From positions 1,674,001-1,738,000 of the forward strand of contig CAVSKV010000002.1 of assembly GCA_963728785.1 (NCBI GenBank): DNA of 64,000 nucleotides. Reading direction: 5' to 3'. Below are positions 52,232 through 60,621 of this stretch, piece by piece. Position numbers and translations under genes: made by a program. Each line of letters opens with the position of its first letter. Positions within the stretch are counted from its first letter, which is position 1. The notes beneath the pieces were generated by a model. That model was not told the DNA's origin, made no database searches, and saw only the letters and a program-made list of their open reading frames with translations. The DNA comes from JAGWRI01 sp963728785 (lineage in GTDB: Bacteria > Gemmatimonadota > Gemmatimonadetes > Gemmatimonadales > Gemmatimonadaceae).

Positions 52232-53442
52232 GGCACGCTCCTGCGCTGGAGGGCGAGACCTTGCCGCTCAGCGGCGTGGACGAGACAAGCCTGGATCAGC
52301 TCGTCGTACGACAGCCCGGCCGCACGGGCGGCCTTGGGCAGGCAGGAGTGATCCGCCGGATCCGGGAGGATGCCGGGGAGCGGATTGATCTCGATGATGT
52401 GCGGTATGCCGTGGCCGTCCAGTCGCACGTCGATGCGCGACCAGTCGCGGCACCCGACGGCGTGATACGCCCCGAGAGTGACTTCTTCGATCGCTGCGCG
52501 CAGCTCATGGGAAATCCGCGCCGGGCACTCGAAGATCTCGAGCGGATGATCGCGCGTGTCCCACACCCATTTTGCCTCGAATCCGTAGATCGGAACGGTG
52601 CCCTTGGGGAGCGTCTCGAACCGTATGCCGACGAGCGGGAGCACCCGTGCCTCGCGGCCGTTACCGAGCACGCCGCACGTGAACTCGGCTCCCGGCAGGT
52701 ACTCCTCGGCGAGCACCGGCTGCTCGTAGACCTGCAACAGTTCCCGCCCGCGGGCGAGGAATTCGCTGGGGTCGCGAACCAGGTTGCGCTCGGTGATGCC
52801 CTTGGAGGAGCCTTCCTGGACCGGCTTCAGGAACAACGGGTAGCGAGCCGAGGCGGTCGCCTCCCGTGGGTGGCGGCTGGCGGCGAACGCTACGAGGTCA
52901 ACCTCGGTTTCCAGGAGCACGAACCCAGCGGTACGGATCCCACGGGCCGTCAGCATCTGCTTGGTGCGCGCCTTGTGGAGACAGAGCGAAAGCGTGAACG
53001 GATCGCTGCCCGAGTAGGGAATCCCGTAGAACTCGCAGATGGCCGGCACATGGGCCTCGCGGTTGGATCCGTACATGCCCTCGGCAATGTTGAAGACGAG
53101 ATCGGGCCGCGTTTCGCGGAGGCGCATGGGGAAGTCGCCGTCGGCCTCCAGTCGGACGACATCGCCGAATGCCGCGAGGGCGTCAGCGACGGCGTCAATG
53201 GTCTCCGCCGAGTCCCACTCGGCAAATGCGTCGTCGGCCGGCGCCGGATTGGGGGGCGCGACCAGTCCCGTGCCACCGCCGTGTGCGGCGAAAGGGCTGG
53301 AGAGGACAGAGGGGAAGAGCCGGGATCTCAGGTCCCGGCGCGTACCTGGCGGCTCGTCGTCGGCGTCGACCGCATCTAACTCAGCGTGCGATGCGGGAGC
53401 CGACTCGGGCTTTTGATTGTACGCGAAACCGATACGCGTCAT
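52228..53442 (-). CDS. D-Ala-D-Ala-ligase-like ATP-grasp enzyme B with N-terminal insert
   Basis: 404 aa, first gene of the aminomutase operon. Blocks: DLVFNIAEGMYGSNRE, FLKPVQEGSSKGI (ATP loop), LAEEYLPGAEFTCGVLG and RIDVRLDGHGIPHIIEINPLPG. Directly after the first strand (MTRIGFAYNQK) there is a low-complexity insert of about 55 residues, acidic then Pro/Gly-rich, before the helix WDSAETIDAVADAL; enzyme A lacks it. Two ligases in series suggest two peptide-type bonds. The stop overlaps enzyme A's start. The ATG at 53440-53442 begins the typical first strand. Confidence 0.82.
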   Translation of the reverse strand: MTRIGFAYNQKPESAPASHAELDAVDADDEPPGTRRDLRSRLFPSVLSSPFAAHGGGTGLVAPPNPAPADDAFAEWDSAETIDAVADALAAFGDVVRLEADGDFPMRLRETRPDLVFNIAEGMYGSNREAHVPAICEFYGIPYSGSDPFTLSLCLHKARTKQMLTARGIRTAGFVLLETEVDLVAFAASRHPREATASARYPLFLKPVQEGSSKGITERNLVRDPSEFLARGRELLQVYEQPVLAEEYLPGAEFTCGVLGNGREARVLPLVGIRFETLPKGTVPIYGFEAKWVWDTRDHPLEIFECPARISHELRAAIEEVTLGAYHAVGCRDWSRIDVRLDGHGIPHIIEINPLPGILPDPADHSCLPKAARAAGLSYDELIQACLVHAAERQGLALQRRSVP

Positions 53443-53521
53443 CCGTTCTCGAAAGGACGCGCCAAGATATGCTCTGCGATTTCGTCGCGCAACGGGAAAA
53501 AAGCAGCGGCGCGCATCGGCA

Positions 53522-54277
53522 TCACACCTTGTGGTAGGAGATCCGGGCGGCCTCGCGGCGGTCGTCCGCCAGGTAGACCTCGAAGTCGGAGAAGAACCCC
53601 GGCGCTTCGGCCTGCAGTATCCGGAGGATTGCCAGCGCGGCGCGCCGGATCTCCATCTCCGCCCCTTCGCTGGACCGAAGCTCGAGCATCGTTCGCCAGG
53701 CGCGCGTATTGCCGGTGACGACGATCTTGGTCTCCGTGGAATTGGGGAGCACGCCGCGCGCGGCCTCGCGGGCCATCTTCCGACGATGGATCCGGTCGGC
53801 CACCCAGGCATAGCGATCCATCAACTGCTCTACCAGCGCCACGTACGCGGCCTGGGCTGACTCGACCTGAGCGCGCCACGCCGCCTCGAGCGCCTGGTCG
53901 CCGAGGATGGCCGGCGGCACGACGAAGGCGGCGTGAGACTCGTCCACGTAGCGCTGCGAGAGCTGCGAGTACGCGAAGCCCGCCCGGTGGCGGACCAACT
54001 CGTGGGTGAGCGACCGGCTCACGCCCTCGAGCAGCAGCGAATAGTTGGCATGCTCCAACACGCTGCCGTGTCCCTGCTTCTTGATGTTCTCCAGATACTC
54101 GCGCGTGGGGCGCTTGGCCGGGTTGTGCTGGCTCATGTAGCAGAGCCGGCCGGCGAATTCAGCCAGCCGCTCCCCGTCGGTGCCCGCTCCCTGCCAGTCC
54201 ACCGGCAGGTGCTCCGGCTCGGAGAAAGTGGGGCGGGCCAGGAGGGTGAGACGGGGCTCGGTGAAGAACTCGGGCAT
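53522..54277 (-). CDS. thyX: Flavin-dependent thymidylate synthase
   Basis: Makes dTMP from dUMP using methylene-tetrahydrofolate, FAD and NADPH. 251 aa, as usual. The ThyX signature is clear: RHRAGFAYSQLSQRY near residue 98, preceded by HGSVLEHANYSLLLEGVSR. A later block PNSTETKIVVTGNTRAWRTML also fits. It explains how the organism methylates dUMP without ThyA-type enzyme here. It lies 79 bp upstream of the ATP-grasp operon on the same strand, with an inverted repeat in its leader. Confidence 0.95.
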   Translation of the reverse strand: MPEFFTEPRLTLLARPTFSEPEHLPVDWQGAGTDGERLAEFAGRLCYMSQHNPAKRPTREYLENIKKQGHGSVLEHANYSLLLEGVSRSLTHELVRHRAGFAYSQLSQRYVDESHAAFVVPPAILGDQALEAAWRAQVESAQAAYVALVEQLMDRYAWVADRIHRRKMAREAARGVLPNSTETKIVVTGNTRAWRTMLELRSSEGAEMEIRRAALAILRILQAEAPGFFSDFEVYLADDRREAARISYHKV

Positions 54278-54321
54278 CTGGGTGCTGGTGAGGGGTGGAA
54301 CGGTGCACCGCCAACGGCTAG

Positions 54322-54340
54322 CTGTCGGGTAGTCCGACAG
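54322..54340. promoter_or_regulatory. Inverted repeat upstream of thyX
   Basis: CTGTCGG-GTAGT-CCGACAG, a perfect 7-bp inverted repeat 45 bp before the thyX start and 28 bp after the FAD oxidase stop. It could be a hairpin ending the upstream transcript or an operator for thyX. Confidence 0.35.
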
Positions 54341-54367
54341 AGAACGAACGATCTCGCCCGACCGGAA

Positions 54368-56011
54368 TCAAGACTCCACCGGCGCTTCCAGCAAGGCAAG
54401 TCGGTACTCACCATACTTGCGATCGCGCTCAACCGTCTCGAGCCCGCGGGCTGCGGCAGCCGGGAGGGGCGGGAGCGCAGGATCGTACTTCACGTCCGTA
54501 ATCGCGATCTGGCCGGGGAGCGGCACCTTCACGCCGGGGTTCAGGATGCCTGCGGGGTCGAAACAGCGCTTGACCAGCGCAAAGCGCTCACGGGCGGCAT
54601 CGGTCCACACGCGCGCGAGAAGTGGCGTGCGCAGGCGGCCGTCGCCGTGCTCGCCCGTCAGGGTGCCACCGAGCGACGCAGTGAGCGCCACGATGCCGTC
54701 CAGGATTTCGTCCAGCTTGGAGCGCCAGCCTCGCCGGCTCACGTCAATGAGGGGATTGACGTGAATGTGGGCGTCGCCAGCGTGGCCGAAAATGACCCCC
54801 GTTACCTTGTGCCGCTCGAGCACCGCGCGCACGCCCCTTACATAGTCGGCCAGGTGTTCCGGCGGCACGGCGCTGTCCTCGACGAATTGCATGGACTTGA
54901 GCGACGGGTCGAGGCGCGAAAGGATGGGGCTCACGGCGTGCCGCAGCTCCCAAAGGTCGTGTTCGGCTTTGGATTCGAGAGCCAGCGTGACCCCCGCAGC
55001 ACCGATGCGCCGGAACGCCTGCTCGATGGCCCGGGCTCGGGCGCCCACTTCGCGCGCCGACTCACCTTCGAGCTTGACCAGCAGCACACCCTCGATTCCC
55101 GGCACGACGGGGAGCGGAGCGCCCCCCGAACTGGCGACTTCGAGGAACGTACGGTCCAGCAACTCACACGCGTGGGCGCCAAGCTTGCGCGCCTCCGCGG
55201 CGGCGCGCACGGCGTCGTCGAGCGAGCGGAATTCACCGAGGAGGCTGGCGCTCGCCGCCGGCTTGAGCTCCAGCCGCAACTCGAGTTCCGTGAACAGCGC
55301 CAACGTGCCTTCGCTACCCACGAGCAGATCCACGAATTCGCCGCTGGACGCATAGGCCGACGTGGCGTAGCCCGACGAGTCCTTGAGCACGCCGCGGTGC
55401 ACGGACGGTGTGGCGCGCTCCCGCCGCACGATTGCGTCGTGCGCGTCGCGCATGAACCGGTCGATCGCCCCGACTTCCCGGGGAGCGGCTGCGCCCCGCC
55501 GGAGCTCGGCGGACGAACTATCATCGAACACACACGTCAACGCCTGCACCCAGGCACGCATCGGCCCGTGGCGCATGGTCTGGGCGCCCGCTGCGTTGGT
55601 GGCTGCCATCCCGCCCACCGTGCAGAATTCACCGCTCGACGGGTCCACCGGGAAGCGGAGCCCGACGGCGCCTGCGGCGCGGTCCACCTCATCGCGTAGC
55701 ACGCCCGCACCCACGCGTACGGTGCGCGTCTGCTGGTTGACGTCTCCCATCGTGCGGAACCGGCTCAGGTCCACCACAACGCCCTCGCCCACGGCGCCTC
55801 CGGCCATGCCGCTTCCCGATCCGCGGGGGATAATTGCCACTCCATCCCGCTGGGCCCAGCCGACGAGCGTCTGCAGATCCCGCGCGTCGGCGGGAACGGC
55901 GATGGCGGCCGGCCAGCAGCGGACGATCCCCGCCGCCTCTCCGTACACCGCGCGGGCCGCGTCGTCGGTGCGAAAGGTTCCGCGGAATCCAGGAGGGGCA
56001 GAAATGCGCAT
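54368..56011 (-). CDS. FAD-linked oxidase (GlcD/D-lactate dehydrogenase type)
   Basis: 547 aa. An N-terminal FAD-binding PCMH domain (about 30-215) shows GRxSGxGxAGG-like IIPRGSGSGMAGGAVG and PSSGEFCTVGGMAATNAAG. The C-terminal FAD-oxidase cap ends in GHAGDAHIHVNPLID and LTGEHGDGRL, the HxxHGD-like motifs of 2-hydroxyacid oxidases. There is no C-terminal iron-sulfur domain, unlike the large Dld fusion, and no GlcE/GlcF partner gene. Substrate is probably glycolate, D-lactate or a related D-2-hydroxyacid. ATG 56009-56011. Confidence 0.88.
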   Translation of the reverse strand: MRISAPPGFRGTFRTDDAARAVYGEAAGIVRCWPAAIAVPADARDLQTLVGWAQRDGVAIIPRGSGSGMAGGAVGEGVVVDLSRFRTMGDVNQQTRTVRVGAGVLRDEVDRAAGAVGLRFPVDPSSGEFCTVGGMAATNAAGAQTMRHGPMRAWVQALTCVFDDSSSAELRRGAAAPREVGAIDRFMRDAHDAIVRRERATPSVHRGVLKDSSGYATSAYASSGEFVDLLVGSEGTLALFTELELRLELKPAASASLLGEFRSLDDAVRAAAEARKLGAHACELLDRTFLEVASSGGAPLPVVPGIEGVLLVKLEGESAREVGARARAIEQAFRRIGAAGVTLALESKAEHDLWELRHAVSPILSRLDPSLKSMQFVEDSAVPPEHLADYVRGVRAVLERHKVTGVIFGHAGDAHIHVNPLIDVSRRGWRSKLDEILDGIVALTASLGGTLTGEHGDGRLRTPLLARVWTDAARERFALVKRCFDPAGILNPGVKVPLPGQIAITDVKYDPALPPLPAAAARGLETVERDRKYGEYRLALLEAPVES

Positions 56012-56139
56012 GCGATCGACTTCCTATGGGTAGACGCCGGCCCGAAGCGCGGGACGGGCCAGCGCGGTAGTTTTGGTCTTCGACTGGTAACTCGGAAGTT
56101 TAACGAACCTCCACCCTCGCGACGACTCCGCCGCTCTTC

Positions 56140-57216
56140 GTGCCTCCGGCTACCTCCCGCCACCCAGCCGATCGCCGCCTCGACGAGGCGTTGCGATTCG
56201 CGCGCGAGATCCTACCTGCCGTATCGCGCACCTTCGCGCTCAGCATTCGTGCGTTGCCGGGTGCGCTGGGACAGGCGGTAAACTGCGCTTACCTGCTCTG
56301 TCGCATCGCTGACACCATTGAGGACGAGCCCCAGATGCCGGCGGCAGCGAAGGCCGAACTGTTCGACCGCTTTCTCGCCTGCTTCGACGACCCGGCACTT
56401 GCTGACGCCTTTCCCACGCAGACCAAGTCGATGACCGGCGATGCGGCCCATGTGCGGCTCATCCGCCATGCCGACCTGGTGTTCGTGGCGTTCCGCCACC
56501 TTCCCCCGGCCACACGGGGTCATGTGCGGAAATGGGTCACCGAGATGGCTGCCGGCATGCGGAAATTCGTGCTCGCATATCCGCACGGTATCCGGATTCA
56601 GAGCCTGGAGGAATATCGTGAGTACTGCTACTACGTGGCCGGCACGGTCGGCTATATGCTCACTGACCTCTGGCACGAACATGCCCCGAGTATCGGCTCC
56701 TCGCGGTATGAGCTGCTGCGCCAGCGCAGCCGTTCGTTCGCCGAGGCGCTGCAGACGGTGAATATCCTCAAGGACGTAGCGCAGGACGCGGAGCGAGAGA
56801 ATGCCATCTACATTCCGCAGCAGCTTCTGGTGGAGTACGGGGGCAGCCATGCCAGGATCCTTGCCGGTGACCACCCCGGTTCTACGCAGGCCGCGATGGC
56901 CTCCCTGATCGCGCTAGCGTGGGAAGACCTTGAGCATGCCACGGGCTACCTGCTGTTGATCCCGCGCCGTGCCGTTTCGATCCGGCTGTTTTGCGTGTTG
57001 CCGCTGCTGTTTGCGTACGCCACCCTGCGCGATCTCACGGCGACCCCTGCCGCCATGGCGCGCCGCGACGTCGTCAAGATCACGCGGGCCGAGGTGAAGT
57101 CGCTCACACTGCTCAGCATCATGGGCGTAATGAGCAATCGGATGCTGGCCTGGCTGACCCGCCGGGCCAGCAGGCGGCCGCTGCGTATCGTGCCGGGGTT
57201 TGCGTCCGGTCAGTAA
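56140..57216 (+). CDS. Squalene synthase-like (squalene/phytoene synthase family)
   Basis: 358 aa from GTG 56140. The first Asp-rich motif is ADTIEDE (about residue 58) and the second is DVAQDAEREN (about 212), which bind the diphosphate Mg. SRTFALSIRALP and LCRIADTIEDE match squalene synthase rather than the bacterial HpnC/HpnD pair. The SRLFC-like block SIRLFCVLPLLFAYATLRDL resembles eukaryote-type squalene synthase. It should make squalene from two farnesyl diphosphates. No hopene cyclase or phytoene desaturase lies nearby. The stop overlaps the convergent gene by 7 bp. Confidence 0.82.
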   Translation: MPPATSRHPADRRLDEALRFAREILPAVSRTFALSIRALPGALGQAVNCAYLLCRIADTIEDEPQMPAAAKAELFDRFLACFDDPALADAFPTQTKSMTGDAAHVRLIRHADLVFVAFRHLPPATRGHVRKWVTEMAAGMRKFVLAYPHGIRIQSLEEYREYCYYVAGTVGYMLTDLWHEHAPSIGSSRYELLRQRSRSFAEALQTVNILKDVAQDAERENAIYIPQQLLVEYGGSHARILAGDHPGSTQAAMASLIALAWEDLEHATGYLLLIPRRAVSIRLFCVLPLLFAYATLRDLTATPAAMARRDVVKITRAEVKSLTLLSIMGVMSNRMLAWLTRRASRRPLRIVPGFASGQ

Positions 57217-58022
57217 CGCCGCGGGGCGGCGCCCGCGGCCTGCGCCAGGAGCTTGAGCAACGAGGGGTTGTCGGCGCGTTCGCCCCGTTCCAGCCGGTCG
57301 AGCATCTGCTCCAGTGCCAGGTGCACGCGCGATGCCTTGGCGACGAGGGTGTTCCGGGCGGCGAAGTATCCGATGCCGGTCAGGAGCACGATTGGCCCCG
57401 CCGCGACCAGCGCGGCGAAATGGAGCGCCAGGAGCACACCGCTTGTTGCCACGCCTCCCACGACGGCGCCAGCCATGCCGCCGAGCGCGGCGTGACGGGC
57501 GCTCGTCAGGTCGGCGTCGAGCCGGACCAGCACCCGGCCCTCGTCGGCCGGCACCACGGTGGCCCCGACATCGGTCGCCTTGGACAGAGCGTATCCACGG
57601 CCGCCCACGTTGAGCAGGCGGCGCACGCCGCCCTCGAAGTCCCGCCGCGCCTCCCACACGAGGCGGTCGGGGAACTGACGCTTGATCTGCAGCCATTCCT
57701 CCTTCTGCATCCACACGTCGAGGGCGGTAAAGACGTTCTCGGCCGTGCCGCGTACGGTCCGCTCCGCCGTCACGACGGTGGACCCCGACAACAGCCGTCG
57801 CGCCTGCGGATGGTCGCGTCGGGTGCGCTCTTCGGCCAACGCCTGCCGCAGGACCTGCGGCGACAGTCCGACCTCCTTGCCGAGGTCGAGGATCTGGTCG
57901 TCGGTCATCATGTCCGCCGGCTCGCCGCTGACGGCTTGCAACTCGGCCGCGCGCGCCAGCACGCGCTCCAACGCAGCACGGTCGAGAGGAGGGCGGGGGG
58001 CGGGGACCGGAGGATCGGCCAT
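57210..58022 (-). CDS. Unknown protein with central membrane segments, 270 aa
   Basis: Not recognised. The first 60 residues are helical and include DQILDLGKEVGLSPQVLRQALAEE, an arrangement seen in some proteins annotated as RRXRR-free soluble helical N-termini. A START/SRPBCC-like beta region may follow (STVVTAERTVRGTAENVFTALDVWM). Two hydrophobic stretches lie at about residues 175-225, and a helical C-terminus follows. A TATATT box 6 nt before the ATG may drive it. Last gene of the run of minus-strand genes. Confidence 0.55.
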   Translation of the reverse strand: MADPPVPAPRPPLDRAALERVLARAAELQAVSGEPADMMTDDQILDLGKEVGLSPQVLRQALAEERTRRDHPQARRLLSGSTVVTAERTVRGTAENVFTALDVWMQKEEWLQIKRQFPDRLVWEARRDFEGGVRRLLNVGGRGYALSKATDVGATVVPADEGRVLVRLDADLTSARHAALGGMAGAVVGGVATSGVLLALHFAALVAAGPIVLLTGIGYFAARNTLVAKASRVHLALEQMLDRLERGERADNPSLLKLLAQAAGAAPRRY

Positions 58023-58028
58023 GATTCC

Positions 58029-58034
58029 AATATA
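58029..58034 (-). promoter_or_regulatory. Possible -10 box of a leaderless transcript
   Basis: On the minus strand TATATT ends 6 nt before the ATG at 58020-58022. It is a good match to a -10. There is no evident -35, so it could also be chance. Confidence 0.4.
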
Positions 58035-58050
58035 CGGTTGACTGTCCCGG

Positions 58051-59127
58051 TCAGATTCCGCCGAGCGCCGTGTTGATCTGGCGGTCCATCCAGGCTTCGA
58101 TTGCCGTGGGTAGCGGGAACGTGGCCACGAACTTCGCCTCCACATTTCCGGCAGGGGAGGCGACTCCCGCTTGCCGCAAATAAAAGCGCATGAATCCATC
58201 GGCGAACTCGGGAGCCACGCGGTCCATGAGCATCGCGCCGGCGCGGACAGCAGCAGTTGGCGCGTAGCCGGCAGCTACGCCGCTGCGTTGCTCGGCCGCG
58301 GTCGTGTTCTCGGTGATCGCGGAATTCGCGATCGACTGCACTGCCTCGTGGGCGAATCCGTAGATGGGGTCATCGAGTTCAGCTCGCGACTCAGGCAACG
58401 CCACCACCATCACATTGTGGCGCGGCGAGGCGTTCAACGTGCGCCCTTCTCCGCCGATGACCAGCGACAGAACCAACTGACCATCCAGCTGGTGGGTGTT
58501 GGTGAGAAAGCGCTGGAATCGTGGGCGGAGCGACTGCCACGACGAATCCACCGCTACGACCAGTGGATCGAACGTCCGTTGCCGGGCGGCCCAGTACTCG
58601 TGGAAGAAATGCTCGGACTCGTCACCGAGCGATTGCGTGAACAGACGCAACCACTCCCGGTCCTGCGCCGTGGGGAACATCGATGCAACGAGACCTATCT
58701 GGGCACGAAGCCCCGGCGCGGCAGTGCGGGGGTCGCCCTGTGCATCGAGGAACGCATTGATCGTCTGGACCATCTCGTCCCAGGAATCGAAGTACAGCGG
58801 CAGGAACTGCCCATTCGTGATTTCGGCATTCTGCGCCATGAGAGTGGCTAGCCGCTCGTGATTGGCGTCGAGCCCCGTAAGGGCGTTGTCCCTGCGGCGG
58901 AGCAGATCGAGTGAGTCGCGGTAGCCGCGCCGGAACACCGGGACTCGGGCCGCGTCGCGGGTGATCATCGCATACCCGTGCAGCCATAGGTCCACGTGCT
59001 CACGCGTGACCACGGGCCAGGCCGGCGTGGGGGCCGCCGCCGGCGCACGGCTACCGCGCGTGCCGGTGGTGCAACCCGATAAAATCGCCGCAGCCATCAA
59101 CGCCGCGCCCAGCCAACCTCTCCGCAT
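58051..59127 (-). CDS. Lipoprotein of unknown function, 358 aa
   Basis: Signal with lipobox: MRRGWLGAALMAAAILSGC, Cys19. The mature chain is mostly helical, with the early block REHVDLWLHGYAMI, then VPVFRRGYRDSL and a later FAHEAVQSIANSAITENTTAAEQRSG, whose HExxx-like pattern is not a clear zinc-protease site. No known family is recognised. The ATG overlaps the zinc-ribbon gene stop (TGATG), so it is in the same operon and is likely to be on the membrane side of the same system. Confidence 0.6.
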   Translation of the reverse strand: MRRGWLGAALMAAAILSGCTTGTRGSRAPAAAPTPAWPVVTREHVDLWLHGYAMITRDAARVPVFRRGYRDSLDLLRRRDNALTGLDANHERLATLMAQNAEITNGQFLPLYFDSWDEMVQTINAFLDAQGDPRTAAPGLRAQIGLVASMFPTAQDREWLRLFTQSLGDESEHFFHEYWAARQRTFDPLVVAVDSSWQSLRPRFQRFLTNTHQLDGQLVLSLVIGGEGRTLNASPRHNVMVVALPESRAELDDPIYGFAHEAVQSIANSAITENTTAAEQRSGVAAGYAPTAAVRAGAMLMDRVAPEFADGFMRFYLRQAGVASPAGNVEAKFVATFPLPTAIEAWMDRQINTALGGI

Positions 59128-59726
59128 CAGCCCTCCTGGCCGGTCGACCGGCCGCACGCTACACAGAACTTCCACCCGAGGTCCAACTCCGCGCCGCAGG
59201 CGCTGCAGTTCATCACCGTGAGATTCTGTCCGCAATGAGGACAGAACACGATCCTGCGATCCTGCGGTAGCTTCCCGCTGCAATACCGGCATCGCGCTTC
59301 GTCGGCGGCCGCTGCAGCGGCCGCGGCCATCGCCGCCGGCGTAGAGATCCGCGCCGCGGCGCCGCTTTCCCGAGCCGGCTCCGGTGCATGGCCCTGCCGC
59401 TGCAAGGCAGTGGGCGAGAGCGCCACTTGCGCATCTGCGAACTGCCGGAATGCGCCAAGGTCCGGATTGGGAGACTTGAGCTCCCGCTCCAGCGCATCGC
59501 GCATCCGATCATCCACGATCAGATACCCGCGAACCCCTGAAAGGAGCTGCATCAGCGTCAACTCGTAGTCCTGATTCGTATCCAGGGCCAGTTCACGCCG
59601 GAAATGACGGTAAGGGAGGAGCGTCTGGTACAGCTCTGCGACCTCGAAAGGCTGGGCGAGGTAGCGCGGCTGCGCGTCGCGCACCGCTTGGACGAGCACA
59701 GTAAACATGCGGTCGATGGCGTCCAT
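59127..59726 (-). CDS. Zinc-ribbon protein of unknown function
   Basis: 199 aa. ATG 59724-59726 has GGAGG 5 nt upstream, which overrides the GTG at 59738. The N-terminal half is a helical domain; the middle is Ala-rich. The C-terminal 55 residues contain four CxxC pairs (CRYC, CPHC, CSAC, CVAC), a double zinc ribbon often used for protein or nucleic acid contacts. It lies between RNase H and the lipoprotein gene, with one-base overlap to the latter. Confidence 0.65.
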   Translation of the reverse strand: MDAIDRMFTVLVQAVRDAQPRYLAQPFEVAELYQTLLPYRHFRRELALDTNQDYELTLMQLLSGVRGYLIVDDRMRDALERELKSPNPDLGAFRQFADAQVALSPTALQRQGHAPEPARESGAAARISTPAAMAAAAAAAADEARCRYCSGKLPQDRRIVFCPHCGQNLTVMNCSACGAELDLGWKFCVACGRSTGQEG

Positions 59727-59737
59727 CCGGTCCTCCA

Positions 59738-60382
59738 CTAGTCGAGCAGCGTCGCCTGGGCCGCCGCTGGCAGCGGCCGCGATGCCCGGAATCTATCCGG
59801 ATTGGGGAACCTCGCCGGCTCAGAGTGCAGCCGGCCCGCCGCCTGTTCCCCTGCCAGCCACTGGTCGAACGCCGACTGCACCGCACCGCCGGACGCCGTC
59901 TGCTCCCGCGCGGCGCGCACTGCAAGATCGTTGGCATATTCGTTCTGCACGTGGCCGTCGTGGCCACGTACCCACTGCCATTGCACCTGGTGCGGACGCA
60001 CGCACTCCACGGTCTCCTTCCAGAGCGCCAGGTTCTCGATCGGGCCGCCCCTTCGCCGCCATCCACGCGCCATCCAGCCAGGCACCCACTGGCTCATGCC
60101 CCTGATCAGATACTGCGAATCGCTCGTGAACAGCACGCGGAAGCGGCCTCCCTTGTGGGTGAGGATCCGGAATGCCTCGATGGCGCTCCACAGCGCCATG
60201 CGGTTGTTCGTGGTGGCTGGTTCCGAACGCCAGAAGTCGCGCCGTGTCACCCGTCCCGACTCGGGGTTGCGATATTCGATCACGCCGGCCGCCGCGCCGG
60301 GATTGTCGCCCTCCCGTCCGTTGCCCAGGCACGACTCGTCAGCGTAGATGGCCACGAGGGGCAGGGCCGGCGTGCCGCTCAC
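59738..60382 (-). CDS. rnhA: Ribonuclease H type I with C-terminal extension
   Basis: 214 aa; cleaves RNA in RNA-DNA hybrids. Acidic residues are seen in IYADES, in MALWSAIEAF (Glu), in FTSDSQYLI (Asp) and in NEYANDLAVRAAR (fourth Asp). The HGH-like handle region VRGHDGHVQN is present. The last 45 residues (SEPARF... to LLD) are beyond the normal 155-aa enzyme, Pro/Ala/Arg-rich and perhaps disordered. Overlaps the small gene start by 4 bp (ATGA). Confidence 0.85.
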   Translation of the reverse strand: MSGTPALPLVAIYADESCLGNGREGDNPGAAAGVIEYRNPESGRVTRRDFWRSEPATTNNRMALWSAIEAFRILTHKGGRFRVLFTSDSQYLIRGMSQWVPGWMARGWRRRGGPIENLALWKETVECVRPHQVQWQWVRGHDGHVQNEYANDLAVRAAREQTASGGAVQSAFDQWLAGEQAAGRLHSEPARFPNPDRFRASRPLPAAAQATLLD

Positions 60383-60621
60383 CGTACCACCTCGATGGAT
60401 TCCAACTCGTCGATGAACAACGTGAGATGGTCTCCGGTGGTGGGATTCCGCGCCTCGATAGCCTCACGCCGATCACGCAGGGCGATCCGCTCGGGGATCA
60501 CGATGTACTCCGTTCCCCGCCGGTATACCGCGATGCGCTGCCCGCGCTGTACCGCTCGCTCGAGCGCATCGTAGTCGCGGTGGGTCAACTCCGCCACAGT
60601 GACTCCGGTCCGGTGCCGCAC
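60379..60621 (-). CDS. Small unknown protein, 80 aa
   Basis: Not recognised. Basic N-terminus; the body reads YDALERAVQRGQRIAVYRRGTEYIVIPERI then THDHLTLFIDELESIEVVR-like ending (GDHLTLFIDELESIEVVR), a small beta/alpha domain. It overlaps the M20 deacylase 3' end by 37 bp and the RNase H start by 4 bp. The tight overlaps on both sides make a real gene likely. Confidence 0.6.
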   Translation of the reverse strand: MRHRTGVTVAELTHRDYDALERAVQRGQRIAVYRRGTEYIVIPERIALRDRREAIEARNPTTGDHLTLFIDELESIEVVR

